Shown: positions 44,074 to 53,638, counted from the first letter of the stretch. The stretch is DNA of 64,000 nucleotides from JAUNSR01 sp036655355 (GCA_036655355.1 JAVVQG010000002.1:281040-345039), one strand, 5' to 3'. Notes: generated from the letters alone by a model not told the origin. A program made the numbers and translations.

Positions 44074-45591
44074 TTATTGATGCTGGTCGCGTAGCAGGTC
44101 GTTCACCGTTTTTACCGGATTAAACGTTTCAACAGGCACCTCTACGAACACCGTATTCCAGTCAGACATCGCGCCATTCCACAATCCCGGAAGTTCTAGG
44201 GCTTTTAGTTCCTTCCCATTTTTTGATTTCAGAGAGATGAAACCGGTCTGCGGATCCACAAATTTCAGAAGATCGTAGGCATTTCCGGCTTTGTCTTTGG
44301 TTGCACACACCAAATCCACCGGATTAAAATGTGTAGAGCCTTCGAAAGAAGCTTTCGCTCCGGCATCGTTCATATCGATCTGAGAGCTTTCAAGAATCTG
44401 AGGAGACACGGTACCGTCTGCATTAAAAGCAAGGAACGGACCGCCGCCCGGTTCACCCACATTCTTCACCATTCCGCAAACACGAAGCGGACGCTGAAGT
44501 TTGGTGCGGATGTAATTCGCTTTCTCCTCTCCGTCTGCATATGCAGGAGTGGGATTCTCCACATAAAGGGAGTTTTCAAGGAATGCCAGCATCTCATCAA
44601 GCGTTTCCTCCGTATAGGTACTCTGTTCAAGCACCTCCAGGTAATGGAAGATCTGTTTCTGCAGCGACACGAGTACGCCTCCCAGAATCTGTTTGTAACG
44701 AACCGTAGGTTCTTTGAGACGGTCAGGCACGACATTGTCAATGTTCTTAATAAATAGGACATCGGCATCGATCTCATTCAGGTTCTCAATCAAAGCACCG
44801 TGACCACCGGGACGGAATAGCAATTTGCCGTTATCGCGGAACGGATTGTTCTCCGAATCGGCCGCAATGGTATCCGTTGAACTTTTCTGAACAGAGAACG
44901 TGATGTGGTAAGTGACACCGAATCTCTTTTCAAAATGAGATTTACACGCGAGTGCCAACGCTTCAAAAAGCGCACGATGCTCCGGCGATACCGTGAAATG
45001 AAGATTCACCTCACCGATGCCGTTCGCCGCATAAAGGGCTCCCTCAACCAGATGCTCTTCCATCGCCGTACGGGGATCTTCGGGATAGTTGTGGAATTTA
45101 AGAAGCCCTTTGGGAAGATTTCCATAATTCAGCCCTTGCTCACCCAATAGTTCGGATACGATGCTTTTATATCGTTTCGCTTCAATCAGTTCATCGAGCG
45201 TTTTCCCCTGATTCTTCAATGCCGATGCATTCAAGTCGGCATAAAAAGCGAAATCGTGAAGATGCGCAAAGAATTTTTTCTCAAAATCCGTTACGGGTTC
45301 CTGTTTCTCTGAATCAAGAAATTCAAAGAGGTCTTTGAACATACGGCTCGCCGCCCCCGAAGCGGGCACGAACTTCAGAATACGTTTGTTATCTTGCAGG
45401 TATTGAGTCCAGTTCGCAATAAAATCGCTGGCCGCAGAATCGCCGATCACCAGAATACCGTGTTGAGGTGAAGCACTTCCTTTAAGTTTCAGATAAGGAA
45501 ATCCCTGACGGAAAGCCCGGAGTTGTTGCTGTACTTTCTCTTCTGAAATTCCTTTTTTCAGGAGTAGCTCCTGATCTTGCTGATTGAACAT
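44074..45591 (-). CDS. DUF4301 family protein (nucleotidyltransferase-like)
   Basis: 505 residues, cytoplasmic. The text KFVPASGAASRMFKDLFEFL near residue 75 and FRPGGHGALIENLNEID plus DVLFIKNIDNVVPD near 260-285 resemble the nucleotide-sugar pyrophosphorylase fold (G-G-x-G/A nucleotide loop, then a metal-binding region), and the family DUF4301 is confined largely to Bacteroidota. The reaction is unknown. A Bacteroidota -7 element precedes it, and it is divergent from the RelA/SpoT homologue gene. Confidence 0.85.
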   Translation of the reverse strand: MFNQQDQELLLKKGISEEKVQQQLRAFRQGFPYLKLKGSASPQHGILVIGDSAASDFIANWTQYLQDNKRILKFVPASGAASRMFKDLFEFLDSEKQEPVTDFEKKFFAHLHDFAFYADLNASALKNQGKTLDELIEAKRYKSIVSELLGEQGLNYGNLPKGLLKFHNYPEDPRTAMEEHLVEGALYAANGIGEVNLHFTVSPEHRALFEALALACKSHFEKRFGVTYHITFSVQKSSTDTIAADSENNPFRDNGKLLFRPGGHGALIENLNEIDADVLFIKNIDNVVPDRLKEPTVRYKQILGGVLVSLQKQIFHYLEVLEQSTYTEETLDEMLAFLENSLYVENPTPAYADGEEKANYIRTKLQRPLRVCGMVKNVGEPGGGPFLAFNADGTVSPQILESSQIDMNDAGAKASFEGSTHFNPVDLVCATKDKAGNAYDLLKFVDPQTGFISLKSKNGKELKALELPGLWNGAMSDWNTVFVEVPVETFNPVKTVNDLLRDQHQ

Positions 45592-45639
45592 AATTACGGC
45601 TAATTAATTTATGATATTTGTGTATTTTTATGTAAGAGT

Positions 45640-45647
45640 CAAAAGTA
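45640..45647 (-). promoter_or_regulatory. -7 promoter element of the DUF4301 gene
   Basis: The minus strand reads TACTTTTG, matching TAnnTTTG, about 49 nt before the start codon. Confidence 0.5.
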
Positions 45648-45749
45648 CAAAAAGAGAGGGAAAGTTTTACTTCGTCGGAATAAAAAAGTATATTCGCAAA
45701 AATGAATGGCATTCTGCCAATAGGTTGGATGTTTAGTTATTAAGATGAG

Positions 45750-47966
45750 ATGGAAGAGAAAGCTTTTTTTACTCCGGAAGAAAAAACCGAGTTCATCGCT
45801 AAGTACCGCATAATGAACCAACAGGCGCGTCCGCTTTTCACCCAAAAAGAGTGGTTGCGGATTCGTGCGCTAATCAGAGAAGCGGTAGACAAAGAAGTAT
45901 ACACGCGTACCGAGCAAGGACTCAACTTGCTGCTGAAAAACCTCAACACCACCGTCATTCTATGGCAGGAAGTGGGCTTGAAGAAAAGCGCCTTGGTTGC
46001 GGTGATGCTTTATCCTTTGGTGGATCGGGGACTCATCTCTGTGAAAGAACTCCACGACGAGTTCGGCGAAGATATCGAAGCGATCATCACGGGACTTTTG
46101 AAAGTGAACAGTCTGTATGTAAAGAACGAGGTGATCGAATCGGATAATTTCCGAAAACTATTGCTCTCTTTTGCGGAAGATATCCGCGTAATCATCGTCA
46201 TGATTGCAGACCGTTTGGCGTTGATGCGTATGGTGAACCACCATCCGAACGCCAATTACCGCGATGAGATCACCCAAGAGTGTGCCTTTCTGTACACCCC
46301 GCTGGCGCATCGCCTGGGCCTTTATTCCATAAAATCGGAACTGGAAGACATGACGCTGAAATACCAGCACCGTGACATCTATACCGATATCGCCCGAAAG
46401 CTGAATGAAACGAAAGTGGCGCGCGAGGCGTATATCCGCTCCTTCATCGAACCGGTGAAAAAGAAGTTGGAGGCTACGGGGCTTCATTTCGAGATCAAAG
46501 GGCGAACCAAATCGATCTTCTCGATCTGGAACAAAATCAAGAAACAGAACACCGACATTGAGAATATCTATGACCTCTTTGCCATTCGCGTGGTACTCGA
46601 GACCGAACCCGATCGCGAGAAGGCGGAGTGCTGGCAGGTATATTCCATCATCACCGACATGTATCAGCCGAATCCCAAACGTCTGAAAGACTGGCTTTCC
46701 ATCCCGAAAAGCAACGGATACGAATCGCTCCACATCACGGTGCTCGGTCCGCAGAAACGTTGGGTGGAAGTGCAGATCCGAAGCAAGCGGATGGATGAGA
46801 TCGCCGAACGCGGATTGGCCGCCCATTGGAAATACAAAGGGGTGAAAGGGGAAAGCGGAGTGGATCAATGGCTCAACAACATCCGCGAAGTACTTGAAAA
46901 CAACACTTCGCCGAACGAGCTGATGAAAGATTTCAAGATGGACCTCTACAATGAGGAGATCTTTGTATTTACACCCAACGGCGATTTGCACAAACTGCCG
47001 AAAGGCGCCACTGTGCTCGATTTCGCCTTCATGATCCACAGCAAACTGGGATCGCGCTGTGTGGGTGCCCGCATCAATAACCGAAATGTAAAGATTAACC
47101 ATACCCTCAACAGCGGGGATCAGATTGAGATTCTCACTTCTCCGCAACAAACGCCGAAACAAGATTGGCTTAACATCGTGTGTACCTCGAAAGCACGCAT
47201 TAAGATCAAGCAGACACTGAAAGAGGCGGAACACAAAGAGGCTGAGTTCGGGAAAGAGCTGCTGCAACGCCGTTTCAAGAATCGCAAGATCGATATGGAG
47301 GAGGCGATCATCATGCGTCTGATCAAAAAGATGGGTTTCAAAACGGTAACCCGCTTCTATTATGCCTTGGCGAAGGAGGAGATTGAGATGAATGCGGTGC
47401 TCGACCTGTATTTGGAGTTGGAAAGGCAGGACAAAGAGCCTACCGAGAACAGGGAATTTCGTTCGGCCGGCGAATACATTCCGATAGCGCATGAGGAGGA
47501 GAATTCAGACCAACGCGACGATGTGTTGGTGATTGAACAGAATCTCAAAGGGATCGATTACAAACTTGCGAAATGTTGTAATCCCATTTACGGCGATGAG
47601 GTTTTCGGGTTCGTATCGATTCAGGGAGGCATCAAGATCCACAAAAGCGATTGCTCGAATGCGCCCGAGATGCAAAACCGTTTTCCGTATCGCATCGTGA
47701 AAGCAAAATGGTCCGGTAAATCGGGGAATGTGTACACCATTACCCTGCGTGTGATCGGAAATGATGACATCGGCATCGTAACGAACATTACCTCATTGAT
47801 TTCAAAAGAGAAGAACCTATCTTTACGTTCGATTTCAATCGATTCGAACGATGGTCTTTTCCAAGGTCATCTGAGTGTGAATGTGAGCGACCTTTCTTCA
47901 TTGACATCGCTGATTAAGAAGATCAAAACGGTGAAAGGTGTGAAGAAGGTGGAGCGTGTTTCTTAA
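45750..47966 (+). CDS. Long RelA/SpoT homologue with degenerate hydrolase domain
   Basis: 738 residues: N-terminal HD-like domain, (p)ppGpp synthetase domain (about 245-360), TGS (about 402-465, EIFVFTPNGDLHKLPKGATV) and C-terminal ACT (about 660-735). In the hydrolase domain the expected His-Asp pair is Tyr88-Pro89 (AVMLYPLVDRG), and the later ADRLHNMR motif is ADRLALMR, so hydrolysis is probably lost. The synthetase part looks intact (RTKSIFSIWNKIKK, YDLFAIRVV, NGYESLHITV) and carries RLKD at 311-314, the RxKD type. It is therefore predicted to be a synthetase-only stringent-response enzyme; a bifunctional partner would be elsewhere. A lipoprotein gene follows 29 bp downstream. Confidence 0.9.
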   Translation: MEEKAFFTPEEKTEFIAKYRIMNQQARPLFTQKEWLRIRALIREAVDKEVYTRTEQGLNLLLKNLNTTVILWQEVGLKKSALVAVMLYPLVDRGLISVKELHDEFGEDIEAIITGLLKVNSLYVKNEVIESDNFRKLLLSFAEDIRVIIVMIADRLALMRMVNHHPNANYRDEITQECAFLYTPLAHRLGLYSIKSELEDMTLKYQHRDIYTDIARKLNETKVAREAYIRSFIEPVKKKLEATGLHFEIKGRTKSIFSIWNKIKKQNTDIENIYDLFAIRVVLETEPDREKAECWQVYSIITDMYQPNPKRLKDWLSIPKSNGYESLHITVLGPQKRWVEVQIRSKRMDEIAERGLAAHWKYKGVKGESGVDQWLNNIREVLENNTSPNELMKDFKMDLYNEEIFVFTPNGDLHKLPKGATVLDFAFMIHSKLGSRCVGARINNRNVKINHTLNSGDQIEILTSPQQTPKQDWLNIVCTSKARIKIKQTLKEAEHKEAEFGKELLQRRFKNRKIDMEEAIIMRLIKKMGFKTVTRFYYALAKEEIEMNAVLDLYLELERQDKEPTENREFRSAGEYIPIAHEEENSDQRDDVLVIEQNLKGIDYKLAKCCNPIYGDEVFGFVSIQGGIKIHKSDCSNAPEMQNRFPYRIVKAKWSGKSGNVYTITLRVIGNDDIGIVTNITSLISKEKNLSLRSISIDSNDGLFQGHLSVNVSDLSSLTSLIKKIKTVKGVKKVERVS

Positions 47967-47995
47967 TTCTAAAACAAAGTATTTGATTCATCTAT

Positions 47996-48841
47996 ATGCG
48001 TAAAATTATTGCAATGCTATCGTTTGCCGCTCTGTTTTCGGCTTGTTCGAACAACGGGGATAAAGCGGCTCAGTTATTGAGTGAGGCTAGAGCCTCTTAT
48101 GAAACGGGGTCTTTAAACAAAGCCAAAATTCAGATCGATTCGATCCGTTCCACTTACCCGAAGGAGTTCAAAGTGATCAAAGAGGGTATCCAGCTGATGC
48201 GTGAGATTGAACTGAAGGAGAATGAGCGCACCTTGAATTATACCGATTCGTTGCTGGTTGTGAAAAAGGCGGAAGCTGAGGAGTTGGCGAAAGATTTCGT
48301 ACTGGTTAAAGATACCGCTTATGAGGAGTTAGGTAATTATGTGTTGAAAGGGATGACCGTGGAGCGCAACGTTGAACGCAACTACATCCGCACGGGAGTG
48401 AACGAATACGGTGAGATGTATATCGCAAGCGTTTATTTCGGTGGCAGAAATATCAACCATACCGGTATCCGCGTTGAAGTGAAAGACGGCTCGAATGCCG
48501 AGACTCAGGCGATTCCTTATGACGGCGGCAGAAATTACCGATTCACGGACGGCGGTAACAAAACGGAGATCGTGACCTATAAGCAGGGTAGTGACAACGG
48601 GGTGATCAATTTCATCAATCATTACAAGGAGGAACGTATCAAGGTGACTTACACGGGCGATAAGCCATATGTGATTTACTTGGATGATTTGTCTAAAAAG
48701 GCAATCGTGAAAACCTTCGAACTGGCGACGGTACTGAGTGACATCACCCGTTTGCAGCAGGAAAACAAGGTAGCGGCAGGTAAAGTGGAATTTCTGAAGA
48801 AAAGAATCGCGGAAAAAGCGATGGATTTATCGGAGAAGTAA
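47996..48841 (+). CDS. Lipoprotein with N-terminal TPR-like helices
   Basis: 281 residues. Lipobox FSAC (Cys17). The mature N-terminus AAQLLSEARASYETGSLNKA + KIQIDSIRSTYP resembles a single TPR-like helical hairpin; the middle is beta-rich (YIASVYFGGRNINHTGIRVE), and the C-terminus is a coiled coil (DITRLQQENKVAAGKVEFLK). It is probably co-transcribed with the RelA/SpoT homologue gene. The function is unknown. Confidence 0.8.
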   Translation: MRKIIAMLSFAALFSACSNNGDKAAQLLSEARASYETGSLNKAKIQIDSIRSTYPKEFKVIKEGIQLMREIELKENERTLNYTDSLLVVKKAEAEELAKDFVLVKDTAYEELGNYVLKGMTVERNVERNYIRTGVNEYGEMYIASVYFGGRNINHTGIRVEVKDGSNAETQAIPYDGGRNYRFTDGGNKTEIVTYKQGSDNGVINFINHYKEERIKVTYTGDKPYVIYLDDLSKKAIVKTFELATVLSDITRLQQENKVAAGKVEFLKKRIAEKAMDLSEK

Positions 48842-48852
48842 TTTCTTTTTCT

Positions 48853-48930
48853 GATGATATACCTAGCTGAAAGTATATCGATGGTGCATTTATACCTTGA
48901 TGTTAGAAATAAACCATATATAAATGACAT
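48853..48930 (-). repeat. Dispersed structured repeat, diverged copy in reverse orientation
   Basis: The minus strand reads TCATTTATATATGGTTTATT, ACATCAAGGTATAAATGCAC, CATCGATATACTTTCAGC, in line with the flank and left half of the repeat at 63.7 kb. The right half is degraded. Confidence 0.6.
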
Positions 48931-48973
48931 AAAATAGGCTGTCTCAAAATAGATAAATGAGACAGCCTATTTT
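48931..48973. terminator. Bidirectional terminator
   Basis: Perfect 16-bp stem AAAATAGGCTGTCTCA / TGAGACAGCCTATTTT around an 11-nt loop, between the convergent lipoprotein gene and the C_GCAxxG_C_C gene. Confidence 0.9.
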
Positions 48974-49037
48974 TATTTATCCCGTTAACAGCGCGTTGTT
49001 TCGAAAACGGTTCGAAGTAGTTGTTTTCTACATCCCG

Positions 49038-49520
49038 TTAACGTTGTGGTGTTTCGGGTGATTGATTTAATTTCTCTCCGATAATGCGTGCAGCCGTTTG
49101 TACGATTTGGGAACAAGAGCATTTCCCGGGTTTCACTACCGGATGACCGTCTGTTCCAATCTCCGGTTGCGTCCCTTTTCGGATATCGAGCAATTCGCGG
49201 CAGATCATCGAACCGAATGTTTGTTCGAACGCGGTTCCTGCATTTTTCACCAATTCATAATTCTTATTTTTCGCTTCCCGGTCTTTGGGGTCCGTCATCG
49301 GATATTTCAATCCGGCGATCAATGCCATTCCGGACACTGCCCCGCACACCTCACGCATACGTCCCATACCTCCTCCGAAAGGAGCGGCAATGGTAGCTGC
49401 CAGTGTTGGATCCAAATCGAAACAATCGGCATAGGCCAAAAATACAGCCTGACTACAATTATAACCTTGTGCGAAAAGTGCCTTCGCTTTCGCTTCTCTT
49501 TCTTCTATATTAATCTGCAT
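49038..49520 (-). CDS. C_GCAxxG_C_C family putative redox protein
   Basis: 160 residues, no signal. Conserved cysteines are in GYNCSQAVFLAY, REVCGAVSGM (the GCAxxG-type centre), SMICREL and GKCSCSQIV. The pattern defines the C_GCAxxG_C_C family, thought to bind a metal or act in redox chemistry; no reaction is proven. It lies downstream of the ATP synthase operon on the same strand, 167 bp from atpG. Confidence 0.88.
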   Translation of the reverse strand: MQINIEEREAKAKALFAQGYNCSQAVFLAYADCFDLDPTLAATIAAPFGGGMGRMREVCGAVSGMALIAGLKYPMTDPKDREAKNKNYELVKNAGTAFEQTFGSMICRELLDIRKGTQPEIGTDGHPVVKPGKCSCSQIVQTAARIIGEKLNQSPETPQR

Positions 49521-49612
49521 ACTTCGGTAATATTAATCGCTGGAGATCGCAGGATTATTTCCAAAATGATCCCCGACGTAGATTTTAACTCCCGAAAGTA
49601 TAAAAAAAATCA

Positions 49613-49680
49613 GAAATTATCCGCTCCTACTCACGCGCTAAGCTCAAGGATCTCTGCCGTTACGGTTTGCTGACGGAGTT
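49613..49680 (-). repeat. Decayed 68-bp tandem copy of the atpG 3' end
   Basis: Positions 49613-49680 repeat 49691-49758 (inside atpG) with about nine differences and a 78-bp period. On the minus strand the copy still reads LRQQTVTAEILELSA, then a stop, mirroring the gamma-subunit C-terminus. It is non-coding remnant DNA just after the atpG stop. Confidence 0.85.
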
Positions 49681-49687
49681 ATATGTG

Positions 49688-50569
49688 TTAGAAATTATCC
49701 GCTTCTGCTGCCGCACTAAGTTCAAGAATCTCGGCCGTTACGGTTTGCTGACGAAGTTTATTTGATTCTACGGAAAGTTGATCAAGGAGGTTCTTGGCAT
49801 TATCCGAAGCGAGTTGCATCGCCAAGGTACGAGCCGCTTGCTCTGAAGAGAAAGAATCCAATAAAGTTGAATAGATGCGGGTTCGTAACACCTTGGGCAA
49901 CAATTCATGAAGCAGATCCTGATAATGGGGCTCCAAAATATAGAGATGCAGATAAGATTTCTTGCTATTCTTCTGCATTTCGGAGTAATCGAGAGGAAGG
50001 TAATCTCTTATTCGCAATTCGTGCACCATGGGGTTGACGTAATGAAAATAGATCAGTACCACCTTATCGGTTTTTTTCTTTTTATAAAGCTCCATCAGAT
50101 GCTCGGCCAACTCCTTTGCGCCGTCGTAAGAGGGATGTTCAACAAGTCGGTTCCACTCTTCATACGGGTATTTATCTTTCATTTTGGCTGCAACCTGCGT
50201 CACTTTTTTACCCACCGTAATGAGACTTATCCGCTGTACGTCTTTTGCTCTCCATCCGGCCACTTCGCGTTTCAAAGCATTGATCACAATATTATTGAAC
50301 GAACCGCAGAAACCTGAATTCGAAGAGAATGCGACCAACGTCACATGCCGCACTTTTCTTTTCTGGACATAAGGCGATTCCGATTCCTTTTCATAGGCAA
50401 GGAAATCATTTAGTATCGAACGAAGCATCTCCTGATAAGGCACGAAGTTCTCCGCCGCTTTGGCTGCCTTTTTTAGTTTGGAGGAAGCAACCATCTGCAT
50501 GGCCGTCGTAATTTTACGGGCTGATTTCACAGAGTTGATTCGCTCTTTTAGTTCTCTTAAACCTGGCAT
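49688..50569 (-). CDS. atpG: ATP synthase subunit gamma
   Basis: 293 residues. The N-terminal helix is MPGLRELKERINSVKSARKI and the C-terminal helix LRQQTVTAEILELSAAAEA; together these form the rotor coiled coil inside the alpha3beta3 ring. Central Rossmann-like part: HVTLVAFSSNSGFCGSFNN. It is the last gene of the operon, 36 bp after atpA. Its last ~23 codons are duplicated just downstream as a broken copy. Confidence 0.97.
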   Translation of the reverse strand: MPGLRELKERINSVKSARKITTAMQMVASSKLKKAAKAAENFVPYQEMLRSILNDFLAYEKESESPYVQKRKVRHVTLVAFSSNSGFCGSFNNIVINALKREVAGWRAKDVQRISLITVGKKVTQVAAKMKDKYPYEEWNRLVEHPSYDGAKELAEHLMELYKKKKTDKVVLIYFHYVNPMVHELRIRDYLPLDYSEMQKNSKKSYLHLYILEPHYQDLLHELLPKVLRTRIYSTLLDSFSSEQAARTLAMQLASDNAKNLLDQLSVESNKLRQQTVTAEILELSAAAEADNF

Positions 50570-50605
50570 TCCGTTCTTTTTTATGAATTAAAGGGGTTGG
50601 TGACC

Positions 50606-52186
50606 CTAACTCTTGAAAGTTTCATTCACTTCTCGGGCCACGCGGGTCAGAATAGCTACGATTTCATCGTTCAGGATTCCCTCTTTTAATGGAGTCAACA
50701 CCTGATCGGCATATTTGACACGCAGAATATCGAGATAACTCTTTTCGAAGTCCGATACTTTAGAAAGCGGCACGTCTGTAAGCAACGCATTCACTCCTGC
50801 AAAAAGTACGGCGATCTCTTCCGCAACGGCCATCGGATCGTATTGCGGCTGTACCAATAAACGGGTGTTCTTTTTTCCCTTATCGAGCGTACGCATGGTA
50901 ACGGCATCCAGATCGGAGCCGAATTTGGTAAACGCTTCGAGTTCCTGATATTGCGCCAATTCAATTTTCATGGATCCGGCTACTTTCTTCATTGACTTGA
51001 TTTGCGCAGCCCCTCCCACACGGGAAACGGAGATACCCACGTCGATCGCCGGACGTATGCCGGCATTGAACAGGTCGTTATCAAGAAATATCTGTCCATC
51101 CGTAATGGAAATCACATTGGTCGGGATGTAGGCTGAAACGTCGCCCGCCTGAGTTTCAATGATAGGTAGGGCGGTGAGAGATCCTCCCCCTTTCACTTTT
51201 GCGCGGATACTGTCGGGGAGATTATTCATCTCTGCGGCAATCTTATCGCTATTTATGATCTTTCCGGCACGCTCAAGCAAACGGGAATGGAGATAGAAAA
51301 TATCACCGGGATACGCTTCACGTCCCGACGGACGGCGCAGAATGAGCGATACCTCGCGGTAGGCTACGGCCTGCTTGGAAAGGTCATCGTATACAATCAG
51401 CGCATCGCGGCCCGTATCGCGGAAATATTCGCCGATGGCTACTCCCGCAAAAGGTGCGAAATAGCGCATCGCAGCCGTATCAGCGGCCCCGGCACAAATC
51501 ACCACGGTGTATTCCAACGCTCCTTTTTCGCGCAACAGATTCACTAAATTCGCTACGGAAGAATCTTTTTGTCCGATCGCCACGTAGATGCAATAAACAG
51601 GATGATCTTTGTACACGCGAATTTGATTCAAGATTGAACAGATGGCGATGGAGGTTTTCCCGGTCTGACGGTCGCCAACGATCAGTTCACGCTGACCTTT
51701 ACCAATGGGTACCATCGAGTCGATCGCTTTGATGCCGGTTTGTAGGGGTTGCGTAACGGGCTGGCGAAAAATCACACCGGGGGCTTTTCGCTCGAGGGGC
51801 ATTTCGTACAGCTCCCCTGCGATCGGTCCGCGACCGTCGAGTGGTTCACCCAACGTATTGATCACCCGTCCCAGGAGTCCGTCGCCCGCAAAGATCGACA
51901 TGGTACGATGCGTTCTTTTTACGATATCGCCCTCTTTTATCTTACTGGTCGGTCCGAGAAGCACGGCGCCTACATTGTCTTGTTCGAGGTTCATCGCAAC
52001 CGCTTTGATCCCGTTTTCGAATTCCAGCATCTCATTCGCTTCCACCTCGGCAAGTCCAAAAACACGAACGACTCCGTCACTAACCTGCAGCACCTCGCCT
52101 GTTTCTTCAAATCGGGCTTTGAGGTCGATTCCTTCGAGTTCCATGCGAAGCACATCAGACACTTCACTTATATTGATTCTATCCAT
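50606..52186 (-). CDS. atpA: ATP synthase subunit alpha
   Basis: 526 residues. P-loop GDRQTGKTS at about 171-179, the alpha-specific signature ALIVYDDLSKQAVAYREVSL, and PSGREAYPGDIFYLHSRLLE follow, plus an N-terminal beta-barrel (TGEVLQVSDGVVRVFGL) and C-terminal helical domain. This is the non-catalytic nucleotide-binding subunit of F1. It lies between atpH and atpG. Confidence 0.98.
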   Translation of the reverse strand: MDRINISEVSDVLRMELEGIDLKARFEETGEVLQVSDGVVRVFGLAEVEANEMLEFENGIKAVAMNLEQDNVGAVLLGPTSKIKEGDIVKRTHRTMSIFAGDGLLGRVINTLGEPLDGRGPIAGELYEMPLERKAPGVIFRQPVTQPLQTGIKAIDSMVPIGKGQRELIVGDRQTGKTSIAICSILNQIRVYKDHPVYCIYVAIGQKDSSVANLVNLLREKGALEYTVVICAGAADTAAMRYFAPFAGVAIGEYFRDTGRDALIVYDDLSKQAVAYREVSLILRRPSGREAYPGDIFYLHSRLLERAGKIINSDKIAAEMNNLPDSIRAKVKGGGSLTALPIIETQAGDVSAYIPTNVISITDGQIFLDNDLFNAGIRPAIDVGISVSRVGGAAQIKSMKKVAGSMKIELAQYQELEAFTKFGSDLDAVTMRTLDKGKKNTRLLVQPQYDPMAVAEEIAVLFAGVNALLTDVPLSKVSDFEKSYLDILRVKYADQVLTPLKEGILNDEIVAILTRVAREVNETFKS

Positions 52187-52238
52187 TCTGTTTTGTTTCG
52201 ATTAAAAACATAAATAATTTGCGTGCATTACGCGAGAT

Positions 52239-52781
52239 TTACTCTTTTAATAAATTATTCTTCAAGTAACGTAATTCAGCCGCAATTGAAGCATCGATCC
52301 GCAGCGAGTCTAGTTGCAGAATAAATCCCCCTACGATGGATTCATCCTCTTTCATTTTTAGTCGCACTTTTTTCCCGGGAATGATTTTTTCCAATAATTG
52401 GATCAGCGATTCGGCCAAGTGTGGTGTCGGCTCTTTCACCGTAATCAGTTCACCTTGGAGGATGTTATGCTTCTTATACCAAATCGCCACATACGCTTTT
52501 GCGATGCGTCCGGCAAAAGCGCCACGTCTTTTATGGATCAGCAAAGAGAAAAAGCGGTTTAGAACGGGGTTCTCTTTATCGCCGCAAGCCAACTGCAGGA
52601 GAAGGTATTTCGTTTTGTCGGGAAGGAGCGGATCGGCCATTGCATTTCTTAAAAGGGGCTGTTCTTTCCAGTTCTCAACCAATACATTCAACAGTTGAAG
52701 CAGCGACTTATCCTCCTTTTTTTCATCGGCATACTCAAACAAGGCCAGCGCATACCGACGGGATAAAAGACTTTTGTTCAT
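52239..52781 (-). CDS. atpH: ATP synthase subunit delta
   Basis: 180 residues: N-terminal helical bundle (SRRYALALFEYADEKKEDKS) and C-terminal strand part ending VGGFILQLDSLRIDASIAAE, the OSCP/delta signature. It joins F1 to the peripheral stalk. Placed between atpF and atpA as usual. Confidence 0.95.
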   Translation of the reverse strand: MNKSLLSRRYALALFEYADEKKEDKSLLQLLNVLVENWKEQPLLRNAMADPLLPDKTKYLLLQLACGDKENPVLNRFFSLLIHKRRGAFAGRIAKAYVAIWYKKHNILQGELITVKEPTPHLAESLIQLLEKIIPGKKVRLKMKEDESIVGGFILQLDSLRIDASIAAELRYLKNNLLKE

Positions 52782-52867
52782 GATTACTAATTTTTAATCG
52801 GATTCGTTTCGGGTTTCGAATCCCGTCAACTACCATCGAAAGCAGTATCTGAATTCAATGCAACGGG

Positions 52868-53365
52868 TTAGTTTCGGGTCTCTAGTTCCGTCAACATCTT
52901 ACCGATTAGTTTCTCTCGCGCTTCTTTATTCTGCAAATCCTCACGAAGAATTTTTTCAGAGAGTTGTATGCTAATGGCAATCACCTCTTTTCTGATATCA
53001 CTCAGCGCATCTTTCTTTGCCATTGCGATTGCTTCATTGGTTTCGGCCATCAACCGACCTTTCTCCTTCGCGGCATCCTGTCTGGCTTCTTCCATGAGTC
53101 GATCTCGCAGTTTTTCAGTTTCATTCATCAGACGAATCTGTTCTGAATAAGCTTTAGCCAGAATCTCTTTCTCTTTCAAATTTGCATCTTCTAATTTCCG
53201 GGCGGCCTCTTCCGCATCTTCCACGCCCTGACGAATAAACTCAGATCGTTCCTGAACGGCTTTTATAACAGAGGGCCACACTGATTTACCCAGGATAATT
53301 ACCACTAAGAAAAATGAGATTAACATCCAGATAATCAAGCCCGGTTCCGGCGTAAATAGTGACAT
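52868..53365 (-). CDS. atpF: ATP synthase subunit b
   Basis: 165 residues: one N-terminal membrane helix (LIIWMLISFFLVVIILGKSV) and then a long charged coiled coil (AEEAARKLEDANLKEKEILA ...), the peripheral stalk. Only one b-type gene is present, so the stalk is expected to be a homodimer. It begins 12 bp after the atpE stop. Confidence 0.97.
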   Translation of the reverse strand: MSLFTPEPGLIIWMLISFFLVVIILGKSVWPSVIKAVQERSEFIRQGVEDAEEAARKLEDANLKEKEILAKAYSEQIRLMNETEKLRDRLMEEARQDAAKEKGRLMAETNEAIAMAKKDALSDIRKEVIAISIQLSEKILREDLQNKEAREKLIGKMLTELETRN

Positions 53366-53377
53366 AATCGTTTTAGA

Positions 53378-53638
53378 TTATAAAAAGACTACCAAAAGAC
53401 ATACAATCACCGCAAACAGCGCTACACCTTCGATAAGTGCCGCAATCACAATCATGTTGTTACGGATATCGCTCATTGACTCGGGCTGTCTGGCAATGGC
53501 TTCCATTGCGGAAGCTCCAATCTTACCAATTCCTATTCCGGCTCCGATTGCAGCTAATCCTGCGCCAATACAAGCGCCAATCTTACCTAAAGCGGCCATT
53601 GAAACTGCCTGTAACAGAATTACTAATAATGTATCCAT
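53378..53638 (-). CDS. atpE: ATP synthase subunit c
   Basis: 86 residues, two membrane helices joined by the polar loop ARQPES. The ion-carrying acid is Glu70 in ALIEGVALF. The residue after it is Gly and the first helix reads AIGAGIGIG, so the Gln and Ser/Thr ligands of sodium-type rings are missing; a proton-type ring is inferred. Confidence 0.97.
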   Translation of the reverse strand: MDTLLVILLQAVSMAALGKIGACIGAGLAAIGAGIGIGKIGASAMEAIARQPESMSDIRNNMIVIAALIEGVALFAVIVCLLVVFL

